Assembly: GCF_000612845.1 (NCBI RefSeq) | Contig: NZ_CCAT010000004.1 | Location: forward strand, 1-64,000 | DNA: 64,000 nucleotides | Origin: Clostridium ihumii AP5 | GTDB lineage: Bacteria; Bacillota; Clostridia; Clostridiales; Clostridiaceae | Reading direction: 5' to 3' | In this document: in pieces, positions 46,526 through 56,100 of the stretch | Layout: the number at the start of each line of letters is the position of its first letter | Position numbering within the stretch: position 1 is the first letter of the stretch | Position numbers and translations under genes: made by a program | The notes under the pieces: model-generated | What the model was told of the DNA's origin: nothing | The model's database searches: none | The model's input: only the letters and a program-made list of their open reading frames with translations

Positions 46526-48022
46526 ATGTTTATTTTTGAAACTCAATTAAAAAAAATTAAGCACAATGTTTTAAAAAGCATTGCCATACTAGCAAAAGAA
46601 GACAGATTAACTACAGAAGAACTAAGCAAAATTCATGTTGGTATTGTTGATAAGGACACTCCTCAATACAGATGTTGTGTTTACAAGGAAAGAGTTATTG
46701 TAAATCAACGTGCAAAACTTGCTGCCGGATATTCACCAACTGGAGATACTATGGATGAACTGGAAGACATAAAAAATAATGATCAAATTATTTATATTAT
46801 CGAAGCAGCTTGTGATAAATGTCCAATAAATAAATATACTGTTACTGAAGCTTGCAGAGGTTGCCTTGCTCATAAATGTATGGAGGTTTGTCCTACAAAA
46901 GCCATGGTAAGAGTTAATGGTAAAGCTTTTATAAATCAAGAGTTATGCAAGGAATGTGGACTTTGCAAAAAGCAATGTCCTTATCATGCAATTTCAGAAG
47001 TTTTAAGACCTTGTAAAGTTGTTTGTCCTACTGGCGCATTATCTGTAGCTGAAGATAGAAGAGCCATGATAAAAACAGAAGATTGCATTCAATGTGGTGC
47101 TTGTATGAAAGCTTGCCCTTTTGGTGCTATATCTGATAAGAGTTTCATTGAACCAGTAGCTAGACGTCTTGCAAAAAAAGAAAACCTTTACGCAATAATT
47201 GCTCCTGCAATTGGAGGTCAATTTGGCAATAAAGTTTCTTTAGGTCAAGTTAAATCCGCTCTTTTAAATATTGGTTTTACTGATGTATATGAAGCTGCTT
47301 GTGGTGCAGATTTAGTAACTATTCACGAAAGTAACGAATTTGTTGAAAGAATGAATTCTGGTGATAAGTACATGACTAACTCTTGTTGCCCTGGTTTTTT
47401 AAGTTATATAGAAAAGAAATTTCCAAAGGAAAAAGATAAAATTTCTTCAACAGTTTCTCCAATGATAGCAACTGGTAAATATATAAAATCTTTTGATCCA
47501 GATGCAAAAATAATTTTTGTAGGTCCTTGTACTGCAAAAAAAGGAGAAATGAGACGTCCTGATGTAAAAGATATAATTGACTATGTACTTACATTTGAAG
47601 AAATTTCAGCATTATTAGATGCCTTTGACATGGATCCAGAAAATTGCGATTCAGTTACTTTTGATGATGGTTCTACTTTGGGTCGTGGATTCGCTGCAAC
47701 TGGTGGACTTACTGCTGCTATAGAAAACTATATTGAACGTGAAAAAATTAATATAGATTTCAAACCTATTAAAATAAGTGGTCCAACTGATATGAAGAAA
47801 ACTATGACTCTTGCTAGTATAGGTAAACTTCCAGCAAACTTTATTGAAGGTATGATGTGTGAAGGCGGTTGTGTTGGTGGTGCTGGTGTGATTTTACCTC
47901 CACTAAGCACTAAAGCTACATTTGTTAAACAAAATGCTACTGCATCTAAGAAATCAGTAGTAGATAATGATAAAATACCTGAATTTGAAAATATAAATCT
48001 TGAAAGAAATTTAGATAAATAA
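46526..48022 (+). CDS. [FeFe] hydrogenase, monomeric (group B-like)
   Basis: Oxygen-sensitive hydrogenase of 498 residues that evolves H2 with electrons from ferredoxin. The N-terminal half has several 4Fe-4S motifs (CDKCPINKYTVTEACRGC; CKECGLCKKQCPYHA; CIQCGACMKACPFGA). The H-cluster motifs are TNSCCPGF (about 290), VGPCTAKKGE (about 335) and MCEGGCVGGAG (about 450). The TSCCP form with Cys instead of Trp context is that of group B enzymes rather than the classical HydA (CpI type). The ribosome-binding site GGAGAGG precedes the ATG. It is convergent with a CcpA-like gene. Confidence 0.92.
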   Translation: MFIFETQLKKIKHNVLKSIAILAKEDRLTTEELSKIHVGIVDKDTPQYRCCVYKERVIVNQRAKLAAGYSPTGDTMDELEDIKNNDQIIYIIEAACDKCPINKYTVTEACRGCLAHKCMEVCPTKAMVRVNGKAFINQELCKECGLCKKQCPYHAISEVLRPCKVVCPTGALSVAEDRRAMIKTEDCIQCGACMKACPFGAISDKSFIEPVARRLAKKENLYAIIAPAIGGQFGNKVSLGQVKSALLNIGFTDVYEAACGADLVTIHESNEFVERMNSGDKYMTNSCCPGFLSYIEKKFPKEKDKISSTVSPMIATGKYIKSFDPDAKIIFVGPCTAKKGEMRRPDVKDIIDYVLTFEEISALLDAFDMDPENCDSVTFDDGSTLGRGFAATGGLTAAIENYIEREKINIDFKPIKISGPTDMKKTMTLASIGKLPANFIEGMMCEGGCVGGAGVILPPLSTKATFVKQNATASKKSVVDNDKIPEFENINLERNLDK

Positions 48023-48062
48023 AAATAAGACTTAAGCTAAATTTAGCTTAAGTCTTATTTTA
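48021..48062. terminator. Bidirectional terminator hydrogenase / LacI regulator
   Basis: Perfect inverted repeat AAAATAAGACTTAAGCTAAA / TTTAGCTTAAGTCTTATTTT. Confidence 0.95.
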
Positions 48063-48081
48063 CGTTTACATTTTTTTAATT

Positions 48082-49077
48082 TTATTTACAAGAGTTTCTC
48101 TCTACTATATCATATGGTAATATAAATTGTTGTTCTTCTACTGGTTCATTATTAAGTATTTTTATAAGAATTCTCATACTTATTGAACCCATATCGTAAA
48201 GTGGTTGTGATACTGTCGTTAATGTTGGATAGTACATTGATGCTAAATCAGTGTCATTGAAGCCCATAACATCTACTTGTTCTGGAACTTTTATATTTCT
48301 TTCTCTTAATGCATTAATTGCACCTACTGCAACTTCATCACTACTACAAATTACAGCATCAAATGATGTTTTTTCTAATATTGTATTTACACCTTTGAAT
48401 CCTTCTTGCGCATTTAAAGATGAGAAATAAATTAAATTTTCATCATATCCTATATTTTCACTTACAGCTTTCTTATATCCATCAAAAAGCTTTTGATAAT
48501 TTCCGCCATACATTTCTGGGAAAAAACCAATGTATGCAATTCTTTTATTTCCCTTTTCTATTAAGTATTTAGTTGCGTCATATCCTGCTTGAAATACATC
48601 GATTACAACACTTGGATATTTTTCTTTAGAATCACTTGTTCCTACGGTTACTACTTTCATATCTAACTCATTTATAAAGTCTTCTACTTCTTTAACCATA
48701 GCATTTCCCATGTATATTACACCATCTACCATTTTTTCTTTTAGCATTCTAAAGCTTTCTTTTTCTCTATTTATATCTAAATCTGTGTTGCATAACATTA
48801 TATTATAATTATATATATTAGCAACATCTTCTGCGCCTCTAACTACTTCTGGGAAAATAGCACCTGCTATATCTGGAATTATTATTCCTATAGTGCTAGA
48901 CTTATGTGTTTTTAGACTTCTTGCTAGAATGTTTGGTCTATAACCTAACTTATCTATAGCATCTAAAACTTTTCTTTTAGTATCTTCATTTACGACATTT
49001 ATTCCATTTAATACTCTTGATACAGTAGCAATTGAAACTCCAGCCTCTTTAGCTACATCTTTAATTGAAGCTGCCAT
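48082..49077 (-). CDS. LacI family regulator, CcpA-like
   Basis: DNA-binding regulator of 331 residues. The N-terminal helix-turn-helix SIKDVAKEAGVSIATVSRVLNG and hinge region NILARSLKTHKSSTIGIIIPD are followed by a periplasmic-binding-protein fold. Resemblance to CcpA (catabolite control) is strong in the first 60 residues. Its position next to a hydrogenase gene does not prove regulation of it. An upstream GTG overlaps AGGAGTG; the ATG at 49077 is used. The promoter region contains a palindrome (49174-49192) that could be an operator for autoregulation. Confidence 0.85.
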   Translation of the reverse strand: MAASIKDVAKEAGVSIATVSRVLNGINVVNEDTKRKVLDAIDKLGYRPNILARSLKTHKSSTIGIIIPDIAGAIFPEVVRGAEDVANIYNYNIMLCNTDLDINREKESFRMLKEKMVDGVIYMGNAMVKEVEDFINELDMKVVTVGTSDSKEKYPSVVIDVFQAGYDATKYLIEKGNKRIAYIGFFPEMYGGNYQKLFDGYKKAVSENIGYDENLIYFSSLNAQEGFKGVNTILEKTSFDAVICSSDEVAVGAINALRERNIKVPEQVDVMGFNDTDLASMYYPTLTTVSQPLYDMGSISMRILIKILNNEPVEEQQFILPYDIVERNSCK

Positions 49078-49173
49078 TTTAATCACTCCTATTATTTATA
49101 ATTTAAACTTTTAGTATATTAAAAATAACATACTCATTCATACGTAATATTTTCTTAACCAACCTTATCATTT

Positions 49174-49192
49174 TATAGTACTTTATACTATA
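49174..49192. promoter_or_regulatory. Palindrome upstream of CcpA-like gene
   Basis: TATAGTA CTTTA TACTATA: a perfect 7-5-7 inverted repeat. On the minus strand it overlaps a possible promoter, TTGTAA then 17 bp then TACTAT, so a protein bound here would block transcription. It is not the usual cre consensus. Confidence 0.4.
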
Positions 49193-49356
49193 ATAATTTA
49201 CAATAGTTTTTCCACATATGCTTAAATATATGTTTACTATTTAGGTATATTTAAAATTTTACAAATGAATATGCTAAGTTTTACAAATTTTATTATATAT
49301 TTAGCTTTGTAACTTCTGATTATTTATAATGAAATGTATATTTATATGCTTGTGTT

Positions 49357-49665
49357 TTACCAAATAACGTCAAGTAATTTAATTGCTATAAAATAATTTG
49401 AAAAAAGTACTGCTGTTGGAATACTAACACATTTTACAATTTCTATCAACACAAATTTAGTCATATTAAATTTATTTTTACACACAATATCATTTTTTTC
49501 CTCTTCTATATTAGCTATTTTTTCATTTTCCTTACTATTTCCATTATTTTTCTTTATCCATAATATTTTCTTTATTATATTAACAAGCATACATAATATA
49601 AATATTAAAAATATAGGTGAACTAACTATTGAAATTACATAAAATATTCCTTTATTAAATTTCAT
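49357..49665 (-). CDS. Small membrane protein, unknown function
   Basis: A 102-residue protein with two hydrophobic helices (about 8-30 and 75-95), separated by a charged region rich in Lys, Glu and Asn (about 37-65). No family is recognised. The ATG follows GGGGGAT by 8 nt, and codon use is like the neighbours. No terminator is seen after it; the CcpA-like gene lies about 280 bp downstream on the same strand. Confidence 0.65.
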   Translation of the reverse strand: MKFNKGIFYVISIVSSPIFLIFILCMLVNIIKKILWIKKNNGNSKENEKIANIEEEKNDIVCKNKFNMTKFVLIEIVKCVSIPTAVLFSNYFIAIKLLDVIW

Positions 49666-49810
49666 CTCTTTAAATCCCCCTTGATTTTTGACATATAATC
49701 TGTGATTTTTGTAAATATTTTACTATATTAATTATACAATTATATAACTATGTTAATATACATAATAAGTAATGTTATAAATAAATTTACAATTAATTTA
49801 TTTTTTATAA

Positions 49811-49852
49811 AAAAATACCCATAAATGAAACATTTCATTTATGGGTATTTTT
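49811..49852 (-). terminator. Terminator of ileS
   Basis: AAAAATACCCATAAATGAAA / TTTCATTTATGGGTATTTTT inverted repeat. Confidence 0.95.
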
Positions 49853-49858
49853 ATTTAA

Positions 49859-52800
49859 TTATAATTTTTCAACAGCAAGTTTTAACTCTTCACCATTTAT
49901 TTTAACTTCTTGATAATCAAAGTTTCCACCATAAACTATTTCTACAGCAAGTGTATCTCTAGCTATTTGCTCTTCAAACTTTCTTATTACATTTTCTAGC
50001 ATTTCATTGCCTGTAACGTAGATATTTATTTTATCAGCAACTTCAAATCCACTTTCTTTTCTCATGTTTTGAATTTTACTTAATATCTCTCTTACATGAC
50101 CTTCTTCTCTTAATTCTTCAGTTATTGTAGTATCTAAAACTACTCCCATGTCACCTTCACCAGCAAATGCATAACCATCTAATCCTTGCATTGTTATTAA
50201 TAGTTTATTTGAATCTAATTCTATCTCTTCACCATTAACATCTATTGTAACAGTATTACCATTATTTATAGTCTGTGCAAGTTCCATTTGGTTCATTTCA
50301 CCTATAGCTTTTCTTATTCCAGGTATTAATTTACCATAAGCTTTTCCCAATACAGGTAGGTTTGGTTTTATTTCGAAATTAACATATTTAGATATATCAG
50401 CACCTAACTCAACTTCTTTTATATTAAGTTCATCTTTTACTATATCTCCATAGTATTCTGGAAGTGATTTTGCTGAAACTAACATTTTACCAAGCGGTTG
50501 TCTATTCTTAATGTTTGCACCATTTCTTGCACTTCTTCCAAGTTTAACTATTGTATATGCTTTGTTCATTTCTTCTTCTAAAGATTCATCTACTAAGTCA
50601 GATCTGTATTCTGGCCATCTGCATAAATGAACACTTTCTGGTGCATTTTTATCAAATGCAACAACTAAGTTTTGATATAACTCTTCTGTTACAAATGGTA
50701 TAAATGGAGCAGCTATTTTTGATAAAGTAGTTAATACTCTATATAATGTCATGTATGCTCCTATTTTATCATCATTTAACCCTTCAACCCAATATCTTGC
50801 TCTGTTTCTTCTTACATACCAGTTTGAAAGTTCATCTACAAATTCTTCAAGCTCTTTTGCACCTTGAGTAATTCTATAGTTTTCTAAATGCTCATCTATT
50901 GTCTTAACTAAAGTATTAAGTTTAGACATCATCCATCTATCCATTACATTTTCAGATACGAAATTTTCATATTTAGATGGGTCAAATTTATCTATATCAG
51001 CATATAAAACATAGAATGAGTAAACATTCCATAGTGTTCCTATGAATTTTCTTTGTGCTTCTATAACAGCTTCTTCATAGAATCTTGAAGGTAACCATGG
51101 TGCACTAGCTGTGTAGAAGTACCATCTTAACGCATCTGCTCCTTCATTTTCTAATACTGTGAATGGACTTAAAACATTTCCTTTGTGCTTAGACATTTTT
51201 AATCCATCTTTATCTAGTACGTGTCCTAGAACTATACAGTTTTCAAACGGATTCTTTTCAAATACTACAGTTGATATTGCAAGTAATGTATAGAACCATC
51301 CTCTTGTTTGGTCAACTGCCTCTGAAATAAATTGTGCTGGGAAGTTAGCCTCAAACACTTCTTTATTTTCAAAAGGATAGTGATGTTGTGCAAATGGCAT
51401 TGATCCTGAGTCAAACCAACAGTCAATAACCTCTTCCACTCTTGTCATTTCCTTTGAACACTTAGGACAATTTAAATGTACTTTATCTATATATGGTTTA
51501 TGAAGTTCTATATCTTCTGGTACATTTATTCCTTTTTCCTTAAGTTCAGCTATGCTTCCTATCATCTCTCTATGTCCGCATTCGCATTCCCAAATTGGAA
51601 GTGGTGTTCCCCAGTATCTATTTCTTGAAATACCCCAGTCAATTACACCTTCTAAGAATTTTCCCATTCTTCCAGTTCTAACATTGTCAGGCATCCAATT
51701 TATATTGTTATTATTTTCAAGAAGTTTATCTCTTAAAGATGACATTCTTACAAACCAGCTCTCTCTTGGATAGTAAAGAAGTGGTGTGTCACATCTCCAG
51801 CAGTGTGGATATGAGTGTAGGAATTTTTCACTTTTATAAAGTTTTCCTTCTTCCTTTAATGTATTTATTATCTTTTCGTCTGCTTTTTTAACAAATATTC
51901 CAGCCCATGGAGTAACTGCATCTACAAATTTACCTTCTCCATCAACTAAATTGATTAATGGTAAATCATAAAGTTTTCCTATTTTATTATCGTCATCTCC
52001 ATATGCAGGCGCTATATGAACTATACCAGTACCATCTGATAATGTTACATAATCTCCATGAACAACATAAAATGCTTTCTTTTCAGGAACTTCAAAGTTA
52101 AACATTTGTTCATATTCTTTTCCTAGAAGTTCTTCACCTTTAAATTCAGCAATTATTTCATACTCTCCATTTAATTTACTTAATAATGATTTTGAAAGTA
52201 TTAAATGTTCATCTTCTTGAACAACTTCAACATAATCGTATGTTTTATTTACAGCTAATGCAACGTTACTTGGTAAAGTCCAAGGAGTTGTTGTCCAAAC
52301 TAAGAAAGATTTGTCTTCATTTTTTAGTTTGAATTTAACATATACTGAACTGTCTTTTACATCTTTATATCCTTGAGCTACTTCGTGTGAAGATAAAGTT
52401 GTTCCACATCTTGGGCAATAAGGCATTACCTTAAATCCTTTATATATTAAATCCTTATCCCACATTCTTTTTAATGCCCACCAAACTGACTCTATATAAT
52501 TATTGTGGAATGTTACATATGGATTATCCATATCTACCCAATATGCTAATCTTTCAGACATTTGTCTCCACATTTCAACATATGTAAACACACTATCTTT
52601 ACATTCTGTAACAAACTTTTCTACACCATACTCTTCTATTTGAGGTTTACCTGATATTCCAAGTTTTTTTTCTATTTCAAGTTCAACTGGAAGACCATGA
52701 GTATCCCATCCTGCTTTTCTTAATACTTTATATCCCTTCATAACTTTATATCTTGGGATAATATCCTTCATAACTCTTGTAAGAACGTGACCTATATGTG

Positions 52801-52960
52801 GCTTACCATTTGCTGTTGGTGGTCCATCATAAAATGTAAAATACTCGCCATCATTATTTGCGTCAAAGTTCTTTTGTATTATGTTTTTTTCACTCCAAAG
52901 TTTTATAACATCTTTTTCCATGTCCATAAAACTTTTTGAAGAATCAATTTTTTTATACAT
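49859..52960 (-). CDS. ileS: Isoleucyl-tRNA synthetase
   Basis: Class I aminoacyl-tRNA synthetase that charges tRNA-Ile; 1,033 residues. The HIGH motif is [13 protein letters not shown] (about 50-62), KMSKS appears as [11 protein letters not shown] (about 595), and CYWFD-like [13 protein letters not shown] lies near 515. The editing domain is between them. Its length and the C-terminal region place it with the eukaryote-like (type 2) IleRS that often confers mupirocin resistance; that is an inference from length and sequence flavour. Expression is controlled by a T-box leader upstream. Confidence 0.96.
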   Translation of the reverse strand: MYKKIDSSKSFMDMEKDVIKLWSEKNIIQKNFDANNDGEYFTFYDGPPTANGKPHIGHVLTRVMKDIIPRYKVMKGYKVLRKAGWDTHGLPVELEIEKKLGISGKPQIEEYGVEKFVTECKDSVFTYVEMWRQMSERLAYWVDMDNPYVTFHNNYIESVWWALKRMWDKDLIYKGFKVMPYCPRCGTTLSSHEVAQGYKDVKDSSVYVKFKLKNEDKSFLVWTTTPWTLPSNVALAVNKTYDYVEVVQEDEHLILSKSLLSKLNGEYEIIAEFKGEELLGKEYEQMFNFEVPEKKAFYVVHGDYVTLSDGTGIVHIAPAYGDDDNKIGKLYDLPLINLVDGEGKFVDAVTPWAGIFVKKADEKIINTLKEEGKLYKSEKFLHSYPHCWRCDTPLLYYPRESWFVRMSSLRDKLLENNNNINWMPDNVRTGRMGKFLEGVIDWGISRNRYWGTPLPIWECECGHREMIGSIAELKEKGINVPEDIELHKPYIDKVHLNCPKCSKEMTRVEEVIDCWFDSGSMPFAQHHYPFENKEVFEANFPAQFISEAVDQTRGWFYTLLAISTVVFEKNPFENCIVLGHVLDKDGLKMSKHKGNVLSPFTVLENEGADALRWYFYTASAPWLPSRFYEEAVIEAQRKFIGTLWNVYSFYVLYADIDKFDPSKYENFVSENVMDRWMMSKLNTLVKTIDEHLENYRITQGAKELEEFVDELSNWYVRRNRARYWVEGLNDDKIGAYMTLYRVLTTLSKIAAPFIPFVTEELYQNLVVAFDKNAPESVHLCRWPEYRSDLVDESLEEEMNKAYTIVKLGRSARNGANIKNRQPLGKMLVSAKSLPEYYGDIVKDELNIKEVELGADISKYVNFEIKPNLPVLGKAYGKLIPGIRKAIGEMNQMELAQTINNGNTVTIDVNGEEIELDSNKLLITMQGLDGYAFAGEGDMGVVLDTTITEELREEGHVREILSKIQNMRKESGFEVADKINIYVTGNEMLENVIRKFEEQIARDTLAVEIVYGGNFDYQEVKINGEELKLAVEKL

Positions 52961-53275
52961 ATTAAAAACTCCTTTCTTATTGTAAATTTATTAGTCAATC
53001 TTAAAAGTTAAAATTTTAGTTTATAAAATAAAAAAACCCCGCCCTAAATAGGACGAAGATATCTTCGCTATACCACCTATGGTAATTTTTCAAGTACAAA
53101 TATACTCTATTCTTTAACGCAGAAATACGGATAAACTTACTTAATTTCAGCTTTCAGCTCCTAGGTGATTTTCGATTATCTACAACTATGAGGTTACACC
53201 AACCCCTCACTCTCTTTAAGTTCTACGATAAATTACTTTTCCTATTCATAGCCTTTTAAAAAAACTTATAATTTG
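52961..53275 (-). promoter_or_regulatory. T-box riboswitch leader of ileS
   Basis: The leader of about 300 nt reads uncharged tRNA-Ile and controls termination. The T-box motif AGGTGGTATAGCGA (53078-53065) lies just before a 9-bp terminator stem CTTCGTCCT / AGGGCGGGG and a T-run. Stem I features such as GAGAGTGAGGGG are upstream. An ATC, which is an Ile codon, occurs in the stem I region as expected for the specifier, but I did not fold the RNA to prove its place. Confidence 0.85.
53030..53058 (-). terminator. T-box terminator
   Basis: CTTCGTCCT ATTT AGGGCGGGG followed by a run of T; the competing antiterminator would involve the T-box motif just upstream. Confidence 0.8.
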
Positions 53276-53280
53276 AATTC

Positions 53281-53309
53281 ATTATAGTACACTAACTATT
53301 TGTTGTCAA
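53281..53309 (-). promoter_or_regulatory. Promoter of ileS
   Basis: Perfect sigma-A hexamers on the minus strand: TTGACA (53309-53304), 17 bp, TATAAT (53286-53281). Confidence 0.9.
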
Positions 53310-53464
53310 TTCATTTCATCATAAGGTTAAAACTAAATTTAAACTACCTTATTTATACAATTATATTCATAATTACACAATTTGTTACTCATTTAATTAT
53401 AAATATAACCAATAATTTAAAATCAATTCATAGTACTATACACTTTTGCACATTTTAAATATTA

Positions 53465-53610
53465 TATAGGAATAAATAATATTAATCATAACTTTTTACT
53501 ATTCACTCTTACTTTTTAATTGATTTCCAACATGATAATAGAATAAACTGTAAGATTAGTAGTATCATTTGATAAAGAGATTATTTTGAATTTCAGCTTG
53601 AAACCATATA
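53465..53610 (-). repeat. MITE-like dispersed repeat, copy C
   Basis: In minus orientation: left end TATATGGTTTCAAGCTGAAA, core ATCAAATGATACTACTAATC, ATCATGTTGGAAATCAATTA and right end ATTCCTATA. 146 bp; it lacks the middle of copy B. Confidence 0.7.
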
Positions 53611-53808
53611 TAGGATTTCAAGCTGAAAATGAAATTATTCAAATATTAAATGAGAATAGTAGTATTCCAAGAAACACAAATTATTTAAAACGTTATTCAT
53701 AAAAATTTCAAAGAAACTCTAATTTAAATAATTCCTGTTCCTTGATGAAAGAAAAAAGCTTTTCAATTGATAAATATATTATTTTAAATTTGAACTTGGA
53801 ACCCTATA
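53609..53808 (-). repeat. MITE-like dispersed repeat, copy G (in tandem with C)
   Basis: In minus orientation: left end TATAGGGTTCCAAGTTCAAA, then TTTATCAATTGA, and right end AATAATTTCATTTTCAGC followed by TTGAAATCCTATA. 200 bp. Copies C and G share a TATA boundary and face the same way. Confidence 0.7.
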
Positions 53809-53893
53809 GTTGATATGTTATATTTTCATTCTTATGTTAAAATACTAATATATTTCAGAAAAATTTGTAAATTAATTTTAGGAGGTTTTTATT

Positions 53894-54532
53894 ATGAATT
53901 TAACTTGGCTTGGTCATGCATCATTTTTAATTGAAGATAATAATGGGATTAAAATAGTTACTGATCCATTTGACGAAACTGTCGGATATCCATTATTTCG
54001 TGGTAATACTGACATTGTAACTATAAGTCATGAGCATTTTGATCATAATTATACAGCTTTACTACATGATGATGTTAAAATCCTTCGTAATGCAGAAGAT
54101 TATCAAGAAAAGAACATAACAATTGAAAGTTTTCCATCTTTTCATGATGAAGTAAAAGGCGCTAAAAGAGGCCCAAACACTATTTTTAAGTTCAATTTTG
54201 GAAATATTAAAATATGTCACCTTGGTGATTTAGGTCATATGCTTGATGATGAGGTTATTGATTTAATTGGAAATATAGATGTTCTTTTAATTCCTGTTGG
54301 TGGAAATTATACAATTGGTGGTGAAGAAGCTGCTCTGTTAGCCAAAAAAATTAATAGTAAAATAACTATACCCATGCATTATAAGACTCCTCAATTAACA
54401 TTTGAACTTGATGGTGTAGAAACATTTTTAACTAACATGAAAACAGGTGAAAGAATTAATTCTAATTCTATAATGGTTGAAGACTTTATTGAAGCTGATA
54501 AGAATAAAGTTTTAATTTTAAATTCTATATAG
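53894..54532 (+). CDS. UPF0173-type metal-dependent hydrolase
   Basis: A 212-residue metallo-beta-lactamase-fold protein of the UlaG/YtkL group. The metal site is SHEHFDHNY (about 44-52), with later HLGDLGH (about 116) and MHYKTPQ (about 163). The substrate is unknown; this group includes predicted hydrolases of lactones, nucleotides or RNA. The ribosome-binding site is AGGAGG. Its upstream region is the tandem pair of dispersed repeats, so its promoter is between 53810 and 53880 or inside copy G. Confidence 0.9.
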   Translation: MNLTWLGHASFLIEDNNGIKIVTDPFDETVGYPLFRGNTDIVTISHEHFDHNYTALLHDDVKILRNAEDYQEKNITIESFPSFHDEVKGAKRGPNTIFKFNFGNIKICHLGDLGHMLDDEVIDLIGNIDVLLIPVGGNYTIGGEEAALLAKKINSKITIPMHYKTPQLTFELDGVETFLTNMKTGERINSNSIMVEDFIEADKNKVLILNSI

Positions 54533-54580
54533 TTAAAGATTAAACTGATTTATTTTTTTAATTTTAGATAGTGTATATAA

Positions 54581-54633
54581 AAAAATAGACCATATTATAA
54601 TAAATATAATCTTATTATAATATGGTCTATTTT
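54581..54633. terminator. Bidirectional terminator
   Basis: AAAATAGACCATATTATAAT / ATTATAATATGGTCTATTTT between two convergent genes. Confidence 0.95.
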
Positions 54634-54634
54634 A

Positions 54635-55405
54635 TTATTCATGTAACTTAAATTTTTTAGTAGCTTCTATAAATGATTCAAATATAAGTCTTTGCTTTTC
54701 TACTTTTTCAGCCATCATCTCTGGGTGCCATTGTGTTCCGACAACAAATCTATCATCTTTAATTTCTATGCCTTCAACTACACCATCAGTAGCTATTACT
54801 GTTGCTTCAAATTCTTCCGAAACATTTTTTATAACCTGGTGATGATATGAATTTATTTCTATAACTTCTTCATTAAATATTTTATACATCTTACTATGTT
54901 TTTTTATATTAGCTTTATGAACTGGATTATATTTAGGTGAATTATCTATTGAATGATTTATAATTTTAACATCATTCTTTGGAGTTATTTCAACTAAATC
55001 TTGATATAAATCACCACCCCCAGCCACATTTAATATCTGACATCCTCTACATATACCTAATGTTGGAATTCTTGTTTCATATATAATCTTTTTGGCAAGA
55101 TATATTTCTTGTTCATCTCTTTCTGGACTAACTGCCCCTATTTTGAAACTTGGACTGTCACCATATCTTTTAGCCTCAACATCATATCCACCAGCAAAAA
55201 TAATTCCATCAATCATTTCCAAATACCTATCAATATTTTCTTTAATACTTATTACAGGTATTATTATAGGCATTCCTCCTGCATTTTCTATAGCTGTTAC
55301 ATAATCATCTGTTATTACCTGCCAGTTGAAATTACTCCCAAATCCGTCATATAATTCAGTTATTCCATATACATAATCAGCACATATCCCAATAATAGGC
55401 TTCAT
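54635..55405 (-). CDS. Class I glutamine amidotransferase-like hydrolase (PuuD/peptidase C26 family)
   Basis: A 256-residue hydrolase resembling gamma-glutamyl-gamma-aminobutyrate hydrolase. The nucleophile Cys is in LGICRGCQILNVAGGG (about 108-123), the His-Glu pair is in GTQWHPEMM (about 232-240), and the N-terminus has IGICADYV. It cleaves gamma-glutamyl compounds; the true substrate is unknown. The gene is 34 nt after nrdG, so possibly cotranscribed, though a functional link is not obvious. Confidence 0.9.
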   Translation of the reverse strand: MKPIIGICADYVYGITELYDGFGSNFNWQVITDDYVTAIENAGGMPIIIPVISIKENIDRYLEMIDGIIFAGGYDVEAKRYGDSPSFKIGAVSPERDEQEIYLAKKIIYETRIPTLGICRGCQILNVAGGGDLYQDLVEITPKNDVKIINHSIDNSPKYNPVHKANIKKHSKMYKIFNEEVIEINSYHHQVIKNVSEEFEATVIATDGVVEGIEIKDDRFVVGTQWHPEMMAEKVEKQRLIFESFIEATKKFKLHE

Positions 55406-55439
55406 ATTTTTTCCCCCTGTTTTTTCATTACTTTATATT

Positions 55440-55952
55440 TTAAGTTAATTTAAACTCTATTATCTTATTGTTTTTTAAACTTTCCTTAACATCTATAATT
55501 CTTTGATTTCTAGATCCCCTATATTTTAAATCTTCATCTTTTTTTTCTATATCAAATTTTCCATCTACTAATACATCTATATTATTTATAAGCTTGTTCC
55601 ATCCTGGGATTTTATCTGCATTTTCCATGATATATTCAAATTTATAACCTGTGTAACACCACACATTTTTGTTACATTTTTTACTTTCTTCAGCAATTTC
55701 AGCAAAAGCTTCGCCTTGTTCTAATGGATCTCCACCACTAAAAGTTACACCACTTATAAGTGGATTTCTTTTTATGTCATTAACTAATTCTTGAACTCTA
55801 TAATCCTGACCTCCACCAAATCCATGTGTATGAGGATTAAAACAAGCCTTGCAATTATGTTTGCACCCTTGGGCAAATAATACTCTTCTAATTCCAGGTC
55901 CATTATTAAGACTCTCATGTATAATTCCTGCTAGATTTACTGTATCTTTCAT
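55440..55952 (-). CDS. nrdG: Anaerobic ribonucleotide reductase activating protein
   Basis: Radical SAM activase that installs the glycyl radical in NrdD; 170 residues. The cluster motif CKHNCKAC (C-x3-C-x2-C) lies at about 30-37 after the FAQG that is typical, and GVTFSGGDPLEQG is the SAM-binding segment. AGAGGTG lies 10 nt before the ATG, a rather long spacing. It is separated from nrdD by an ABC exporter and a regulator gene, which is uncommon. Confidence 0.95.
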   Translation of the reverse strand: MKDTVNLAGIIHESLNNGPGIRRVLFAQGCKHNCKACFNPHTHGFGGGQDYRVQELVNDIKRNPLISGVTFSGGDPLEQGEAFAEIAEESKKCNKNVWCYTGYKFEYIMENADKIPGWNKLINNIDVLVDGKFDIEKKDEDLKYRGSRNQRIIDVKESLKNNKIIEFKLT

Positions 55953-56100
55953 ACTAATAAGACACCTCTTTATTTATTTTATCTAAAATATATTATACAC
56001 TATAGTTTTTCAAGCCTCAAAGTTAAAATAGTATATTTATAAATTGAAAAAATTTTTCTTTCATTAAAACAAGAATTTGCTTAAATAAGTATTTGTATGC

